DNA from: Candidatus Pacearchaeota archaeon
GTDB lineage: Archaea; Nanobdellota; Nanobdellia; Pacearchaeales; GW2011-AR1
Direction: 5' to 3'
Assembly: GCA_016176815.1 (NCBI GenBank)
Contig: JACOWL010000035.1
Coordinates: 1 to 5,741 of the forward strand
DNA length: 5,741 nt
A model generated the notes under the pieces. That model was not told the DNA's origin. It saw only the letters and a list, made by a program, of their open reading frames with translations, and did not search any database. Below, in pieces: positions 1-4,840 of this stretch. The position numbers were made by a program, and so were the translations under genes. How positions within the stretch are numbered: the stretch's first letter is position 1; each line of letters starts with the position of its first letter.

Positions 1-1
1 C

Positions 2-298
2 CACGGAAAATATTTTGATGTAAAATCGCTGTCGGGAGGAGAACAGACTCTTGTGGCGCTTTCTTTAATTTTTGCAATACAGGAATTAAATCCTTATTGC
101 TTTTATATTCTTGATGAAATTGACGCTGCTCTTGACAAAAGAAATTCAGAAAGGTTAGCAGGTCTGCTTAAAAAATATATGCAAAAAGGCCAGTATATCA
201 TTATAACGCACAATGATGAAGTAATCTTAAGCGCAGACACTCTTTATGGAGTCAGCATGCACGACGGAGTAAGCAAGATAATTAGTATGAAAGTTTAA
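2..298 (+). CDS. smc: Chromosome segregation protein SMC, C-terminal fragment (5' truncated by window)
   Basis: This is the C-terminal half of an ABC-type ATPase head of SMC, the coiled-coil ATPase that compacts and segregates chromosomes. The reading frame is open from base 2 to a TAA at 296-298, giving 98 residues. The ABC signature LSGGEQ is at fragment residues 10-15, the Walker B strand FYILDEIDAALD with its catalytic Glu at 34-45 (the D-loop ALD closes it), and the H-loop histidine in IIITHN at 66-71. The tail, with GVSMHDGVSKI, matches the usual SMC ending better than Rad50 or RecN. The GTG at 53 is an internal valine codon, not a start. The hinge, coiled coils and Walker A lie upstream of the window. 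The gene converges with the minus-strand genes. No discrete terminator follows, but several T-runs occur in the repeats downstream. The family call is firm; SMC over a close paralogue is very likely. Confidence 0.93.
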   Translation, partial: HGKYFDVKSLSGGEQTLVALSLIFAIQELNPYCFYILDEIDAALDKRNSERLAGLLKKYMQKGQYIIITHNDEVILSADTLYGVSMHDGVSKIISMKV

Positions 299-369
299 TT
301 ATCTTTGGAATTTATTTAATCGCTTAAAACAATTATATTTAATAGAATTAAAATACCTGCTCATTTCAT

Positions 370-434
370 TCGACCACGCTTTAATTCGGCCACGCTTGGA
401 CGAATTTGTTGAAAAACTTCCCGTTTTTCATTCC
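370..434. repeat. 65-bp hairpin repeat, copy 1
   Basis: This unit is identical over all 65 bases to 455-519. It carries two potential hairpins. The first pairs AATTCG (383-388) with CGAATT (401-406) and continues, after a G/A mismatch, with CCA/TGG (390-392/397-399) around a CGCT loop. The second is a perfect 8-bp stem TGAAAAAC (410-417) with GTTTTTCA (423-430) and loop TTCCC. The unit also contains an internal sub-repeat, CCACGCTT preceded by ATTCGA or ATTCGG. Function is unknown. Confidence 0.9.
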
Positions 435-454
435 ATCGCCATCAGCTGTTTAAC

Positions 455-519
455 TCGACCACGCTTTAATTCGGCCACGCTTGGACGAATTTGTTGAAAA
501 ACTTCCCGTTTTTCATTCC
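455..519. repeat. 65-bp hairpin repeat, copy 2
   Basis: Exact copy of 370-434, offset by 85 bp, with an unrelated 20-bp spacer (435-454) between them. The second hairpin lies at 495-502/508-515. Perfect identity in non-coding DNA implies recent duplication or strong conservation. Two copies with one spacer are not a CRISPR array: the unit is too long and structured, and no cas gene is visible. Confidence 0.9.
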
Positions 520-521
520 CG

Positions 522-560
522 TTGGGCGAATGCGTCAAAAAATTTCTCATTTTTTGTTCC
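522..560. repeat. Diverged third, partial copy of the hairpin repeat
   Basis: Aligned without gaps to the last 39 bases of the 65-bp unit it matches at 29 positions. Six of the ten differences fall in the stem of the second hairpin, as three matched pairs, so the stem CAAAAAAT (536-543) with ATTTTTTG (549-556) stays perfect although its sequence changed. The first hairpin's left arm is missing. The following 11 bases TTTTTCATTCC (561-571) repeat the end of the full unit (424-434, 509-519). Confidence 0.7.
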
Positions 561-571
561 TTTTTCATTCC

Positions 572-594
572 GAAATCGTGCAAGCACAGATTTC
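572..594. other. Intergenic hairpin (10 bp, one bulge)
   Basis: GAAATC (572-577) pairs with GATTTC (589-594), and GTGC (578-581) with GCAC (584-587). One A (588) is bulged, and the tip is most plausibly a CAAG tetraloop. It follows directly on the diverged repeat copy. No T-run follows on the plus strand, so it is not an obvious smc terminator. It could be part of a structured RNA together with the preceding repeats. Confidence 0.5.
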
Positions 595-663
595 TACGCT
601 AAGAAAATTGTCGTCATCCAAAATTAAAGTAAAGTTAATCATTTATCTAATGATACTTTGATT

Positions 664-712
664 AAGCTGTCTAAGTTAGAATATAAATAAATCCGAGCAA
701 CTTGTTGCGAGC
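664..712. repeat. CCGAGC-family dispersed repeat, member A
   Basis: Positions 684-712 match 1738-1766 at 27 of 29 bases in direct orientation. The two differences form a compensatory pair (C701-G704 against T1755-A1758) at the tip of a small hairpin GCAAC-TT-GTTGC (697-708). A further exact 9-mer AAGCTGTCT is shared upstream (664-672 and 1717-1725). To the right the unit runs into GAGCGACTTCGCGG (709-722), which is shared with member B at 775-789. Function is unknown. Confidence 0.75.
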
Positions 713-756
713 GACTTCGCGGAGGACAATCATTTACAATTAATAAAATTAAATAA

Positions 757-789
757 CCGAGCGGGGTCGGGAGTAGAGCGACTTCGTGG
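757..789. repeat. CCGAGC-family repeat, member B
   Basis: CCGAGC (757-762) opens it, as in member A, and GAGCGACTTCGTGG (775-789 region) closes it. The middle is replaced by GGGGTCGGGAGTA. The stretch 757-780 matches member C (817-840) at 21 of 24 bases, exactly 60 bp apart. The GCG-ACTT-CGC mini-hairpin of member A (711-720) becomes GCG-ACTT-CGT here, which still pairs as RNA through G-U. Flanking AAATAA and TTAAATTA are also family-like. Confidence 0.65.
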
Positions 790-816
790 TAGGGAGTAAA
801 TTAAATTAGCAATTGC

Positions 817-840
817 CCGTGCGAGGTCGGGAGTAGAGCA
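817..840. repeat. CCGAGC-family repeat, member C
   Basis: Matches member B (757-780) at 21 of 24 bases, sharing the core AGGTCGGGAGTAGAGC or its near equivalent. It is preceded by the 8-bp palindrome GCAATTGC (809-816). It lacks the GAGCGACTTCG right end seen in A and B and continues into AT-rich sequence, so it looks truncated. Confidence 0.6.
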
Positions 841-894
841 ATTTTATCAATTTTATAAGAAATAATTTTTTCTAAGAAAGAAAAAGGAGAAAGC

Positions 895-930
895 AAAAAA
901 ACCCAGGGTTGCAGCGCAAACCTGAGGGGT
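895..930 (-). terminator. Terminator-like hairpin plus T-run (minus strand)
   Basis: ACCC (901-904) pairs with GGGT (927-930). AGG (905-907) pairs with CCT (921-923), and TTGC (909-912) with GCAA (916-919), around an AGC loop. There is one G/A mismatch and a 3-nt bulge (924-926). Read on the minus strand the GC-rich stem is followed directly by seven T (901-895). That is the form of an intrinsic terminator for the minus-strand gene ending at 1005, about 75 bp upstream. Two T5 runs nearer that gene (984-994) may also terminate it. Archaea often need only the T-run, so the hairpin could have another role. Confidence 0.5.
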
Positions 931-1004
931 ATATAATTATATTATAGAATATTTCTTTAAATAATTTTTGGCGTCTCTTTTTCAAAAATAAAAAGCATAA
1001 GTGT

Positions 1005-1343
1005 TTAATCTTCAATCCGATATAAATCAAAAGTCTCTGACTCTAAGGAGTTTTGCGCCGAATCCCGAATTATTTCAGATTCTTTTTCAGAGGTTATTTC
1101 TATTTTATTATTTTCACATCCCCCATATTCTGCAATAATTATTCCTGCAAGAACATATTTTATTGGCGTTAAAGCTGAAATAACCAAAGGATATGCAAGA
1201 TATTTCATACAACTTTTTAATTTTTTATTTTTATCATATTTATTGTATTCAATAAATTGTTTTGTTTTTTTTCTAAAAAACTTTTTAGTTTTATCCCATC
1301 TAGTTTCTTCAAACATTTTTTCTATGTTTTTGAGATAAGCCAT
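1005..1343 (-). CDS. Small basic single-pass membrane protein, unknown
   Basis: 112 residues, family not recognised. The first 46 residues are strongly basic and partly aromatic (FFRKKTKQF at 22-30), with no cleavable signal peptide at the start. Residues 47-71 form one hydrophobic segment, interrupted by Pro60 and Lys62, that probably spans the membrane once or as a bent hairpin. The tail from 76 is polar and acidic. By the positive-inside rule the N-terminus is likely cytoplasmic. The ATG at 1343 is supported by a TATA-like CTTTTAAAC (1364-1372, minus strand) centred 25 nt upstream, as expected of a leaderless archaeal mRNA; no ribosome binding site is seen. The next gene upstream ends 49 bp away on the same strand. 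A T-run follows the stop at 984-994. Coding quality looks real, but no function can be assigned. Confidence 0.7.
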   Translation of the reverse strand: MAYLKNIEKMFEETRWDKTKKFFRKKTKQFIEYNKYDKNKKLKSCMKYLAYPLVISALTPIKYVLAGIIIAEYGGCENNKIEITSEKESEIIRDSAQNSLESETFDLYRIED

Positions 1344-1363
1344 TTTATCTTAAGAGAAGGATT

Positions 1364-1372
1364 GTTTAAAAG
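1364..1372 (-). promoter_or_regulatory. TATA-like box for the small membrane protein gene
   Basis: CTTTTAAAC on the minus strand, centred about 25 nt before the ATG at 1343. This spacing puts the transcription start at or next to the start codon, so a leaderless message is likely. Confidence 0.5.
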
Positions 1373-1392
1373 ATTAATTGGTGTTAGAAAGG

Positions 1393-1587
1393 TTATTCAG
1401 CAGAATACCTAATTAATTTTCCGTCTTCGGTAAAAGCGTGTGTTCCATCCGGGAAGTTTTTTGTGCTAATCATAATTCTTTCAATAAGTTCTTCCAAATC
1501 CGACTCTTTAGACGGATTATAAAATTTATTTTTTCCAAGTATGACCTCTCTTTTATGCTCAAATCCTTCAATAGTGTCTTTGTCCAA
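1393..1587 (-). CDS. Small soluble protein, unknown; possible frameshifted N-terminus (true start likely 1651)
   Basis: The intact frame gives 64 residues from a TTG at 1587, ending YSAE. It is polar and charged, with a probable helix DLEELIERIMI (29-39) and no membrane segment; no family recognised. The same frame stays open upstream to 1647 and encodes protein-like sequence (KRDSVFLKVFGNEGILYYEF) before a TGA at 1650-1648. An ATG at 1651 lies one base out of frame: removing one A from the AAAA run at 1648-1645 would join ATG to this frame and give an 85-residue protein. A TATA-like CTTAAATAT centred near 1676 is 25 nt before that ATG, the same spacing as the neighbouring genes, which makes 1651 the probable ancestral start. 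So this is either a recently broken gene, a sequencing or assembly error, or a shifted start at the weak TTG. The ORF is likely real; its intactness is uncertain. Confidence 0.55.
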   Translation of the reverse strand: MDKDTIEGFEHKREVILGKNKFYNPSKESDLEELIERIMISTKNFPDGTHAFTEDGKLIRYSAE

Positions 1588-1671
1588 AAATTCATAATAT
1601 AAAATTCCTTCATTTCCAAAAACTTTTAAAAAAACTGAATCACGTTTTCATTCTCTTATTCATAATTTATG

Positions 1672-1680
1672 ATATTTAAG
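1672..1680 (-). promoter_or_regulatory. TATA-like box pointing to an ATG at 1651
   Basis: CTTAAATAT on the minus strand centred about 25 nt before ATG 1651. It predicts transcription from that ATG rather than from the TTG at 1587, which is the main argument for a frameshift in the small gene. Confidence 0.45.
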
Positions 1681-1712
1681 TTTTTAGAAGGTTGATTAAT
1701 TATTTAATAAAT

Positions 1713-1766
1713 AAAAAAGCTGTCTTGACGAATATTCTAAATAAATCCGAGCAATTTATTGCGAGC
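1713..1766 (-). repeat. CCGAGC-family repeat, member D, with a T-run
   Basis: Direct-orientation partner of member A: 1738-1766 matches 684-712 at 27 of 29 bases and 1717-1725 matches 664-672 exactly. The hairpin GCAAT-TT-ATTGC (1751-1762) replaces GCAAC-TT-GTTGC, a compensatory change. It begins 5 bp after the stop of the secreted-protein gene on the minus strand. T6 on that strand at 1718-1713 follows, so the element could also serve as that gene's 3' end. Confidence 0.7.
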
Positions 1767-1770
1767 TATT

Positions 1771-2253
1771 TTAATATCCCATATCTTTCTCGTCGTGCAG
1801 GATTTGTTTTTTTAAATTTGTGTATTGTTTTGCAACGAATAATTGTTTTTCTGGGGGAAGGTCTTCAAGTAATTCGCTTTCTAGACGATTAGTCTTTTTA
1901 TCAATAAAAAGGTATTCATCTAAAGAGTTATTATTTAATCCATCCCCTTTATCATCATAGAAACTTGTGTCTTCTACATCAAGATGTAACCATCTCTTTT
2001 CATTAAAATCTATAGAATATTTTTTATTAGGAAACTCAATATGGTAATGCTCAATATTGTCTCGCGATTTACCCAAACTTCTTTTATTTGGATTTTCCTT
2101 GCAAAAATTGATAAAATCTTCGTGAAGTTGCTTATTTTCTAAATTATATTTCTCTAATTCAGAGATTTGAGAATAAGAATTAAATGAAAATGCTCCAGCA
2201 ATCACTAAAGGCAGAATTACCTTTTTTGTGATTTTATTAAATAGGTTTTTCAT
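1771..2253 (-). CDS. Small secreted protein of unknown function
   Basis: 160 residues. A clear signal peptide opens the protein: basic n-region (residues 1-11, KITKK) and hydrophobic core VILPLVIAGAFSF (12-24), with probable cleavage near SYS-Q (28/29). There is no lipobox cysteine. The mature part is hydrophilic and charged. An acidic, Asn-rich loop YDDKGDGLNNNSLDEY (99-114) resembles a calcium-binding loop, but the usual Glu at position 12 is missing, so metal binding is only a guess. The C-terminal 35 residues look helical (PPEKQLFVAKQYTNLKK). No family recognised. The ATG at 2253 is supported by a TATA palindrome at 2273-2284 centred 25 nt upstream, giving a leaderless message. The protein would act outside the membrane or at the surface, as its large neighbour probably does. 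Confidence 0.75.
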   Translation of the reverse strand: MKNLFNKITKKVILPLVIAGAFSFNSYSQISELEKYNLENKQLHEDFINFCKENPNKRSLGKSRDNIEHYHIEFPNKKYSIDFNEKRWLHLDVEDTSFYDDKGDGLNNNSLDEYLFIDKKTNRLESELLEDLPPEKQLFVAKQYTNLKKQILHDEKDMGY

Positions 2254-2272
2254 TTTCTTATTATTTGTTTTT

Positions 2273-2284
2273 ATTTATATAAAT
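2273..2284 (-). promoter_or_regulatory. TATA box for the secreted-protein gene
   Basis: ATTTATATAAAT, a perfect 12-bp palindrome centred 25 nt upstream of ATG 2253. It is preceded on the minus strand by TTTAGAAA, a purine stretch in the position of a TFB-recognition element. It is the strongest TATA box in the window and implies a leaderless transcript. Confidence 0.65.
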
Positions 2285-2323
2285 ATTTCTAAAGAAAGAA
2301 AAGGGAAAAGCAAATTGCAAACG

Positions 2324-2344
2324 AAAAAATAAAAAATTAAAAAA
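2324..2344 (-). terminator. Triple oligo-T terminator of the surface-protein gene
   Basis: On the minus strand three runs of six T (2344-2339, 2336-2331, 2329-2324) begin five bases after the TAA at 2351-2349. Consecutive T-tracts without a strong hairpin are the usual archaeal form of terminator. This separates the surface-protein gene from the secreted-protein gene, which has its own TATA box. Confidence 0.6.
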
Positions 2345-2348
2345 GCAA

Positions 2349-3566
2349 TTAGTAGTAGCTTTCCCCGAATTCTTCAGATTGTTCAGGTTTTTTCTTCATC
2401 AAAGCAATCAAAGCGCCAAGTAATACTAAGAAAATAATCACAAGGATTATTGTCAAAGCAACAATTGAACTGCTGCTAGCTGATCTGCCTTCTGCTAAGA
2501 CACCAAGTTTAATGCTGTCAACAAGTTCCTCTCCGGCAAAAAGATGCACATCAAATGTGTAGTCTCCTTTTGAAGAAGGTTTTGCTGTTACAGAAATTGT
2601 TTTGGTTTCGCCGGCAGGCACAGAAACTAACTGCGCGCTTGAGCCAGTTGTTAAATCGCCGTTAGATTCAGTTACGATTCTGAAAACTCTCAATTTGTTT
2701 GTTGGGTTAGCAATAACTAACTCAAATTCAGCTTCACTTCCGACTGATGCAGATTTTTTAATGTCTGCTGCAACCGCGCTGCTTGGGAATTCATTTTTTA
2801 CGGCAATTTGTTTAGATTGGCTTACACTAAAGTCGTTATTAGAAGCTTTTACTTCAACAGTATATGCTCCTGCTTTAGCATCTGATGGTATTTCAATCAA
2901 GAATCTTTTTGTTAGAGTGTCATCATTGTTCTTGTTTTCAATAGCTACAAGATCTCCAAAATAAGAAGATCTTTCAAGACCTAATGCGCCAATTTTTACA
3001 GTTACAAAAACGTCATCAAGACGATTGTATCCTGTGTTTTTCAAAACAACATCAACCGGCAAGACTTTTCCAGCCTCAACTGATTGCGCTGAATCTATTG
3101 ACATTATTGCTGCATTATATGAAGGTCTTTGTACATTCAAGCTTATTCTGCTGTCTTCTGTTCTGAAGTCACCATTCCAGATTTTTATATCCAGAGTTAA
3201 TTCGTCGCTAACTTCGTCTTGAAGTTCGTAAGGAATTGTTAAAGTTAATGTTTTACTGTATTTTTTTCCTTTTTCAACAGTAAAAGGAGCAGTTACTGCT
3301 TCTTCACTAACCTTTGTGCCTTCAAGCTCTAATTTAAGCTTGACATCTGAAGCGCTCTGAAATGCTGTGAAAAATACTTTTACGGTTATTGTTTCACCAG
3401 CAACAACAGCTACTTCATTTCCTGATGCAAAGACATCATCTATCTTAACATCATCAATTGTTACAAGTTCTGATGCACCAGCGCTAACAAAATTGTTAGC
3501 AACTAAAAGAATGCTCGCCAATGCAAAGAAAAAAACCCATAGGTTTTTTGTATTCATTTTTATCAT
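2349..3566 (-). CDS. Membrane-anchored surface protein with Ig-like/CARDB-type repeats
   Basis: 405 residues. The N-terminal signal peptide has a hydrophobic core at residues 9-27 (LWVFFFALASILLV) and probable cleavage after VSA (29). About 335 extracytoplasmic residues, rich in beta strands and Ser/Thr/Val, follow. They divide into about three Ig-like units (33-147, 148-256, 257-355), each with a pattern of the type EAGKVLPVDVVLKNTG or PAGETKTISV, as in COG1361/CARDB-type archaeal surface proteins. A Ser-rich linker leads to a membrane segment at 367-390 and a short cytoplasmic tail KKKPEQSEEFGESYY. It is therefore exported and anchored at its C-terminus, probably as an envelope or S-layer-like component or adhesin. 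Two ATGs are possible (3566 and 3557); both keep the signal peptide. dnaG lies 88 bp upstream on the same strand, and a palindrome sits over the predicted transcription start. The exact role is unknown; the architecture is clear. Confidence 0.85.
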   Translation of the reverse strand: MIKMNTKNLWVFFFALASILLVANNFVSAGASELVTIDDVKIDDVFASGNEVAVVAGETITVKVFFTAFQSASDVKLKLELEGTKVSEEAVTAPFTVEKGKKYSKTLTLTIPYELQDEVSDELTLDIKIWNGDFRTEDSRISLNVQRPSYNAAIMSIDSAQSVEAGKVLPVDVVLKNTGYNRLDDVFVTVKIGALGLERSSYFGDLVAIENKNNDDTLTKRFLIEIPSDAKAGAYTVEVKASNNDFSVSQSKQIAVKNEFPSSAVAADIKKSASVGSEAEFELVIANPTNKLRVFRIVTESNGDLTTGSSAQLVSVPAGETKTISVTAKPSSKGDYTFDVHLFAGEELVDSIKLGVLAEGRSASSSSIVALTIILVIIFLVLLGALIALMKKKPEQSEEFGESYY

Positions 3567-3581
3567 TTTTTGTTTAGTTGT

Positions 3582-3600
3582 CTGAAAACATTGTTTTCAG
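3582..3600. promoter_or_regulatory. 19-bp palindrome in the surface-protein promoter or leader (operator-like)
   Basis: CTGAAAAC-ATT-GTTTTCAG: two perfect 8-bp arms around 3 bp. It lies just downstream of the TATA-like CTATATAAG, between it and the predicted start of transcription, 16 bp before the ATG. That is a usual repressor site in archaea. If transcription instead starts from the farther TATA-like box (3621-3632), the palindrome would form a hairpin at the 5' end of the mRNA. No T-run follows on the minus strand, so it is not an intrinsic terminator of dnaG. Confidence 0.5.
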
Positions 3601-3604
3601 TATT

Positions 3605-3613
3605 CTTATATAG
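3605..3613 (-). promoter_or_regulatory. TATA-like box for the surface-protein gene
   Basis: CTATATAAG on the minus strand, centred at 3609, predicting a start near 3584 and a leader of about 18 nt. A second candidate, GTTTATAAAG (about 3623-3632), would give a leader of about 35 nt. Between them TTTTTT (3619-3614) could end dnaG transcripts. Either choice makes this the only complete gene here that is not leaderless. Confidence 0.45.
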
Positions 3614-3654
3614 AAAAAAGGTCTTTATAAACTTTATGGTGACAACATAAAATA

Positions 3655-4794
3655 TTAACTTATAAGTAACTTATTGTCAGGGGCATTTGATGAAAATCCT
3701 GCTTCTTCTGCATCTGAAAGAATATTTTTTGTGACAACTCCGTCTATTATAATAATCTCCGGTTTTTGTTCCTTTTTTATTTTTTCAAGAGCCGCTCCAA
3801 ATCCTTTTACAGAAATTGATTTTATTTCATTTAATTCAGAATCTAAAAGAAGGGCTTTTTCTTTTCCTAAGTTCTCTTTAAAAATTTCTTTGAGTTTTTC
3901 TTTTTTTTCATTAGTTAACTCAATTTTTTCGCTGACCGCCTCTTCAAGGCTTTCAGCTTTTTCGTCTTTTGGAAAATAACCCTTCCTTAGATATTCTTTT
4001 ACCGGAATTGCTTTTCTTAAACACATTAAAACTTCTTTTCCTGCAAGTTCTTCAACTTCTTTTCCGTCCGGCGCTATTGCTATATCTCTTACTTCCGCGT
4101 TATCTAAAACATTCTGAATAATTAATTTTCCTCCGCGGTCTCCATCAACAAACAAAATTAATTGTTTTTCTTTTCCAAGTTTTTTTATTGAGTCGGGAAG
4201 TTTTGTGCCGTTCATGCCGATAACATTATTAACTCCGGCTTTTAGCAAATTTATAACATCCGCTCTCCCTTCAACTACAATAATTTCCTGTCCGGACATA
4301 TCTCCGCACGGAAGTTCTTCTTCTCCGTATTTTTGAATGCTGTCTATTCTTCTTGATTCTTTAACCTGCTTTGAAATTTCGCGCGACTCTGAAGAGCCTT
4401 CAATTGACTGCATAAGTTTTTTTGCTCTTTCTAAAATATAATCCCTTTTGCTTCCCCTCACATCCTCAATTCTGTCTATTTCTATTTGGGAATCGCACGG
4501 GCCAATGCGTTCAATTGTTTCAATCGCTGCGCCAATCAAAGTTGTTTCAGACTGATCCAAAGCAGTTGGGATATGGATTTTTCCGACGGTCATTTTTCCC
4601 TGCTTTTCCAAATCAACTTCAATTCTTCCGATTTTTCCTTCTTTTTGCAGCTCTCGCATTTCCAGCTCTGCGCCAAGCAAACCTTCTGTCTGGCCAAACA
4701 AAGCTCCGATTACGTCGGGCTTTTCTAAAGCGCCCTCAGCTGTAAAACTCGCGTGTATCATGTATTTTATTGATACGGGACTTATTTTTGCCAT
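3655..4794 (-). CDS. dnaG: Archaeal DnaG-type primase (Toprim domain)
   Basis: 379 residues, slightly shorter than the usual 400-450 of archaeal DnaG. The protein is a Toprim-fold primase; in studied archaea it can make short RNA primers and is also a subunit of the RNA-degrading exosome. The archaeal N-terminal domain is typical: IKYMIHASF (9-17), KPDVIGALFGQTEGLLG (25-41), RELQKEGKIGRIEV (47-60), PTALDQSET (76-84). The Toprim domain (about 168-255) has the catalytic Glu175 in VVEGRADV and Asp217/Asp219 in FVDGDRGG, all present. A charged helical linker (260-310) leads to a C-terminal domain with KALLLDSELNEI and IIIIDGVVTKNILSDAEEAG. There is no zinc-finger domain as in bacterial DnaG. The ATG at 4794 fits a weak TATA-like TTAAATAAATT (4811-4821) about 22-25 nt upstream. 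The surface-protein gene follows 88 bp downstream. Confidence 0.95.
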   Translation of the reverse strand: MAKISPVSIKYMIHASFTAEGALEKPDVIGALFGQTEGLLGAELEMRELQKEGKIGRIEVDLEKQGKMTVGKIHIPTALDQSETTLIGAAIETIERIGPCDSQIEIDRIEDVRGSKRDYILERAKKLMQSIEGSSESREISKQVKESRRIDSIQKYGEEELPCGDMSGQEIIVVEGRADVINLLKAGVNNVIGMNGTKLPDSIKKLGKEKQLILFVDGDRGGKLIIQNVLDNAEVRDIAIAPDGKEVEELAGKEVLMCLRKAIPVKEYLRKGYFPKDEKAESLEEAVSEKIELTNEKKEKLKEIFKENLGKEKALLLDSELNEIKSISVKGFGAALEKIKKEQKPEIIIIDGVVTKNILSDAEEAGFSSNAPDNKLLIS

Positions 4795-4823
4795 TTTTGT
4801 TTTATTTTTTAATTTATTTAATT

Positions 4824-4840
4824 TGAAATCTATGATTTCA
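4824..4840. promoter_or_regulatory. 17-bp palindrome upstream of dnaG
   Basis: TGAAATC-TAT-GATTTCA, perfect 7-bp arms, 30-46 bp before the dnaG ATG. It overlaps or abuts the position of the TFB-recognition element of the predicted TATA box, so a bound regulator could block or help promoter recognition. AT-rich DNA yields some palindromes by chance. Confidence 0.35.

Larger units (their letters stand above)
299..1004. other. Repeat-rich intergenic region without a gene
   Basis: About 700 bp between the smc stop and the stop of the first minus-strand orphan gene. I see no ORF with protein-like composition and no tRNA or C/D-box signature. It contains the 65-bp repeats (370-519) with a diverged third copy (522-560), a hairpin at 572-594, members of the CCGAGC repeat family (664-840), and a terminator-like hairpin at 895-930. 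Transcripts from both sides run into it. It may be a termination zone, a nest of small mobile or decaying repeats, or a source of structured RNA; the sequence does not decide among these. Confidence 0.7.

Noticed and set aside
53..298. Independent 81-residue gene starting at GTG 53
   Set aside because: The same frame is open to the window edge and carries the LSGGEQ signature upstream of this codon, so it is internal to smc.
370..519. CRISPR array
   Set aside because: Only two 65-bp copies with one 20-bp spacer and a hairpin-rich unit; no cas gene and no further regular spacers.
299..1004. tRNA, C/D-box RNA or similar known RNA gene
   Set aside because: No T-loop GGTTCGA-type motif and no paired C and D boxes on either strand.
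1692..1892. Plus-strand ORF of 66 codons overlapping the secreted-protein gene
   Set aside because: It starts at a TTG, runs through a dispersed repeat, and over half of it is antisense to a gene with a signal peptide and a strong TATA box.
2602..3585. Plus-strand ORFs opposite the surface-protein gene
   Set aside because: They are low-complexity antisense frames of a well-supported gene and have no promoter or domain of their own.
3582..3600. Intrinsic terminator of dnaG
   Set aside because: The palindrome is not followed by a T-run on the minus strand; a T6 at 3619-3614 lies before it instead.
3674..4745. Plus-strand ORFs opposite dnaG
   Set aside because: They are Phe/Ser-rich shadows of a highly conserved gene on the other strand.
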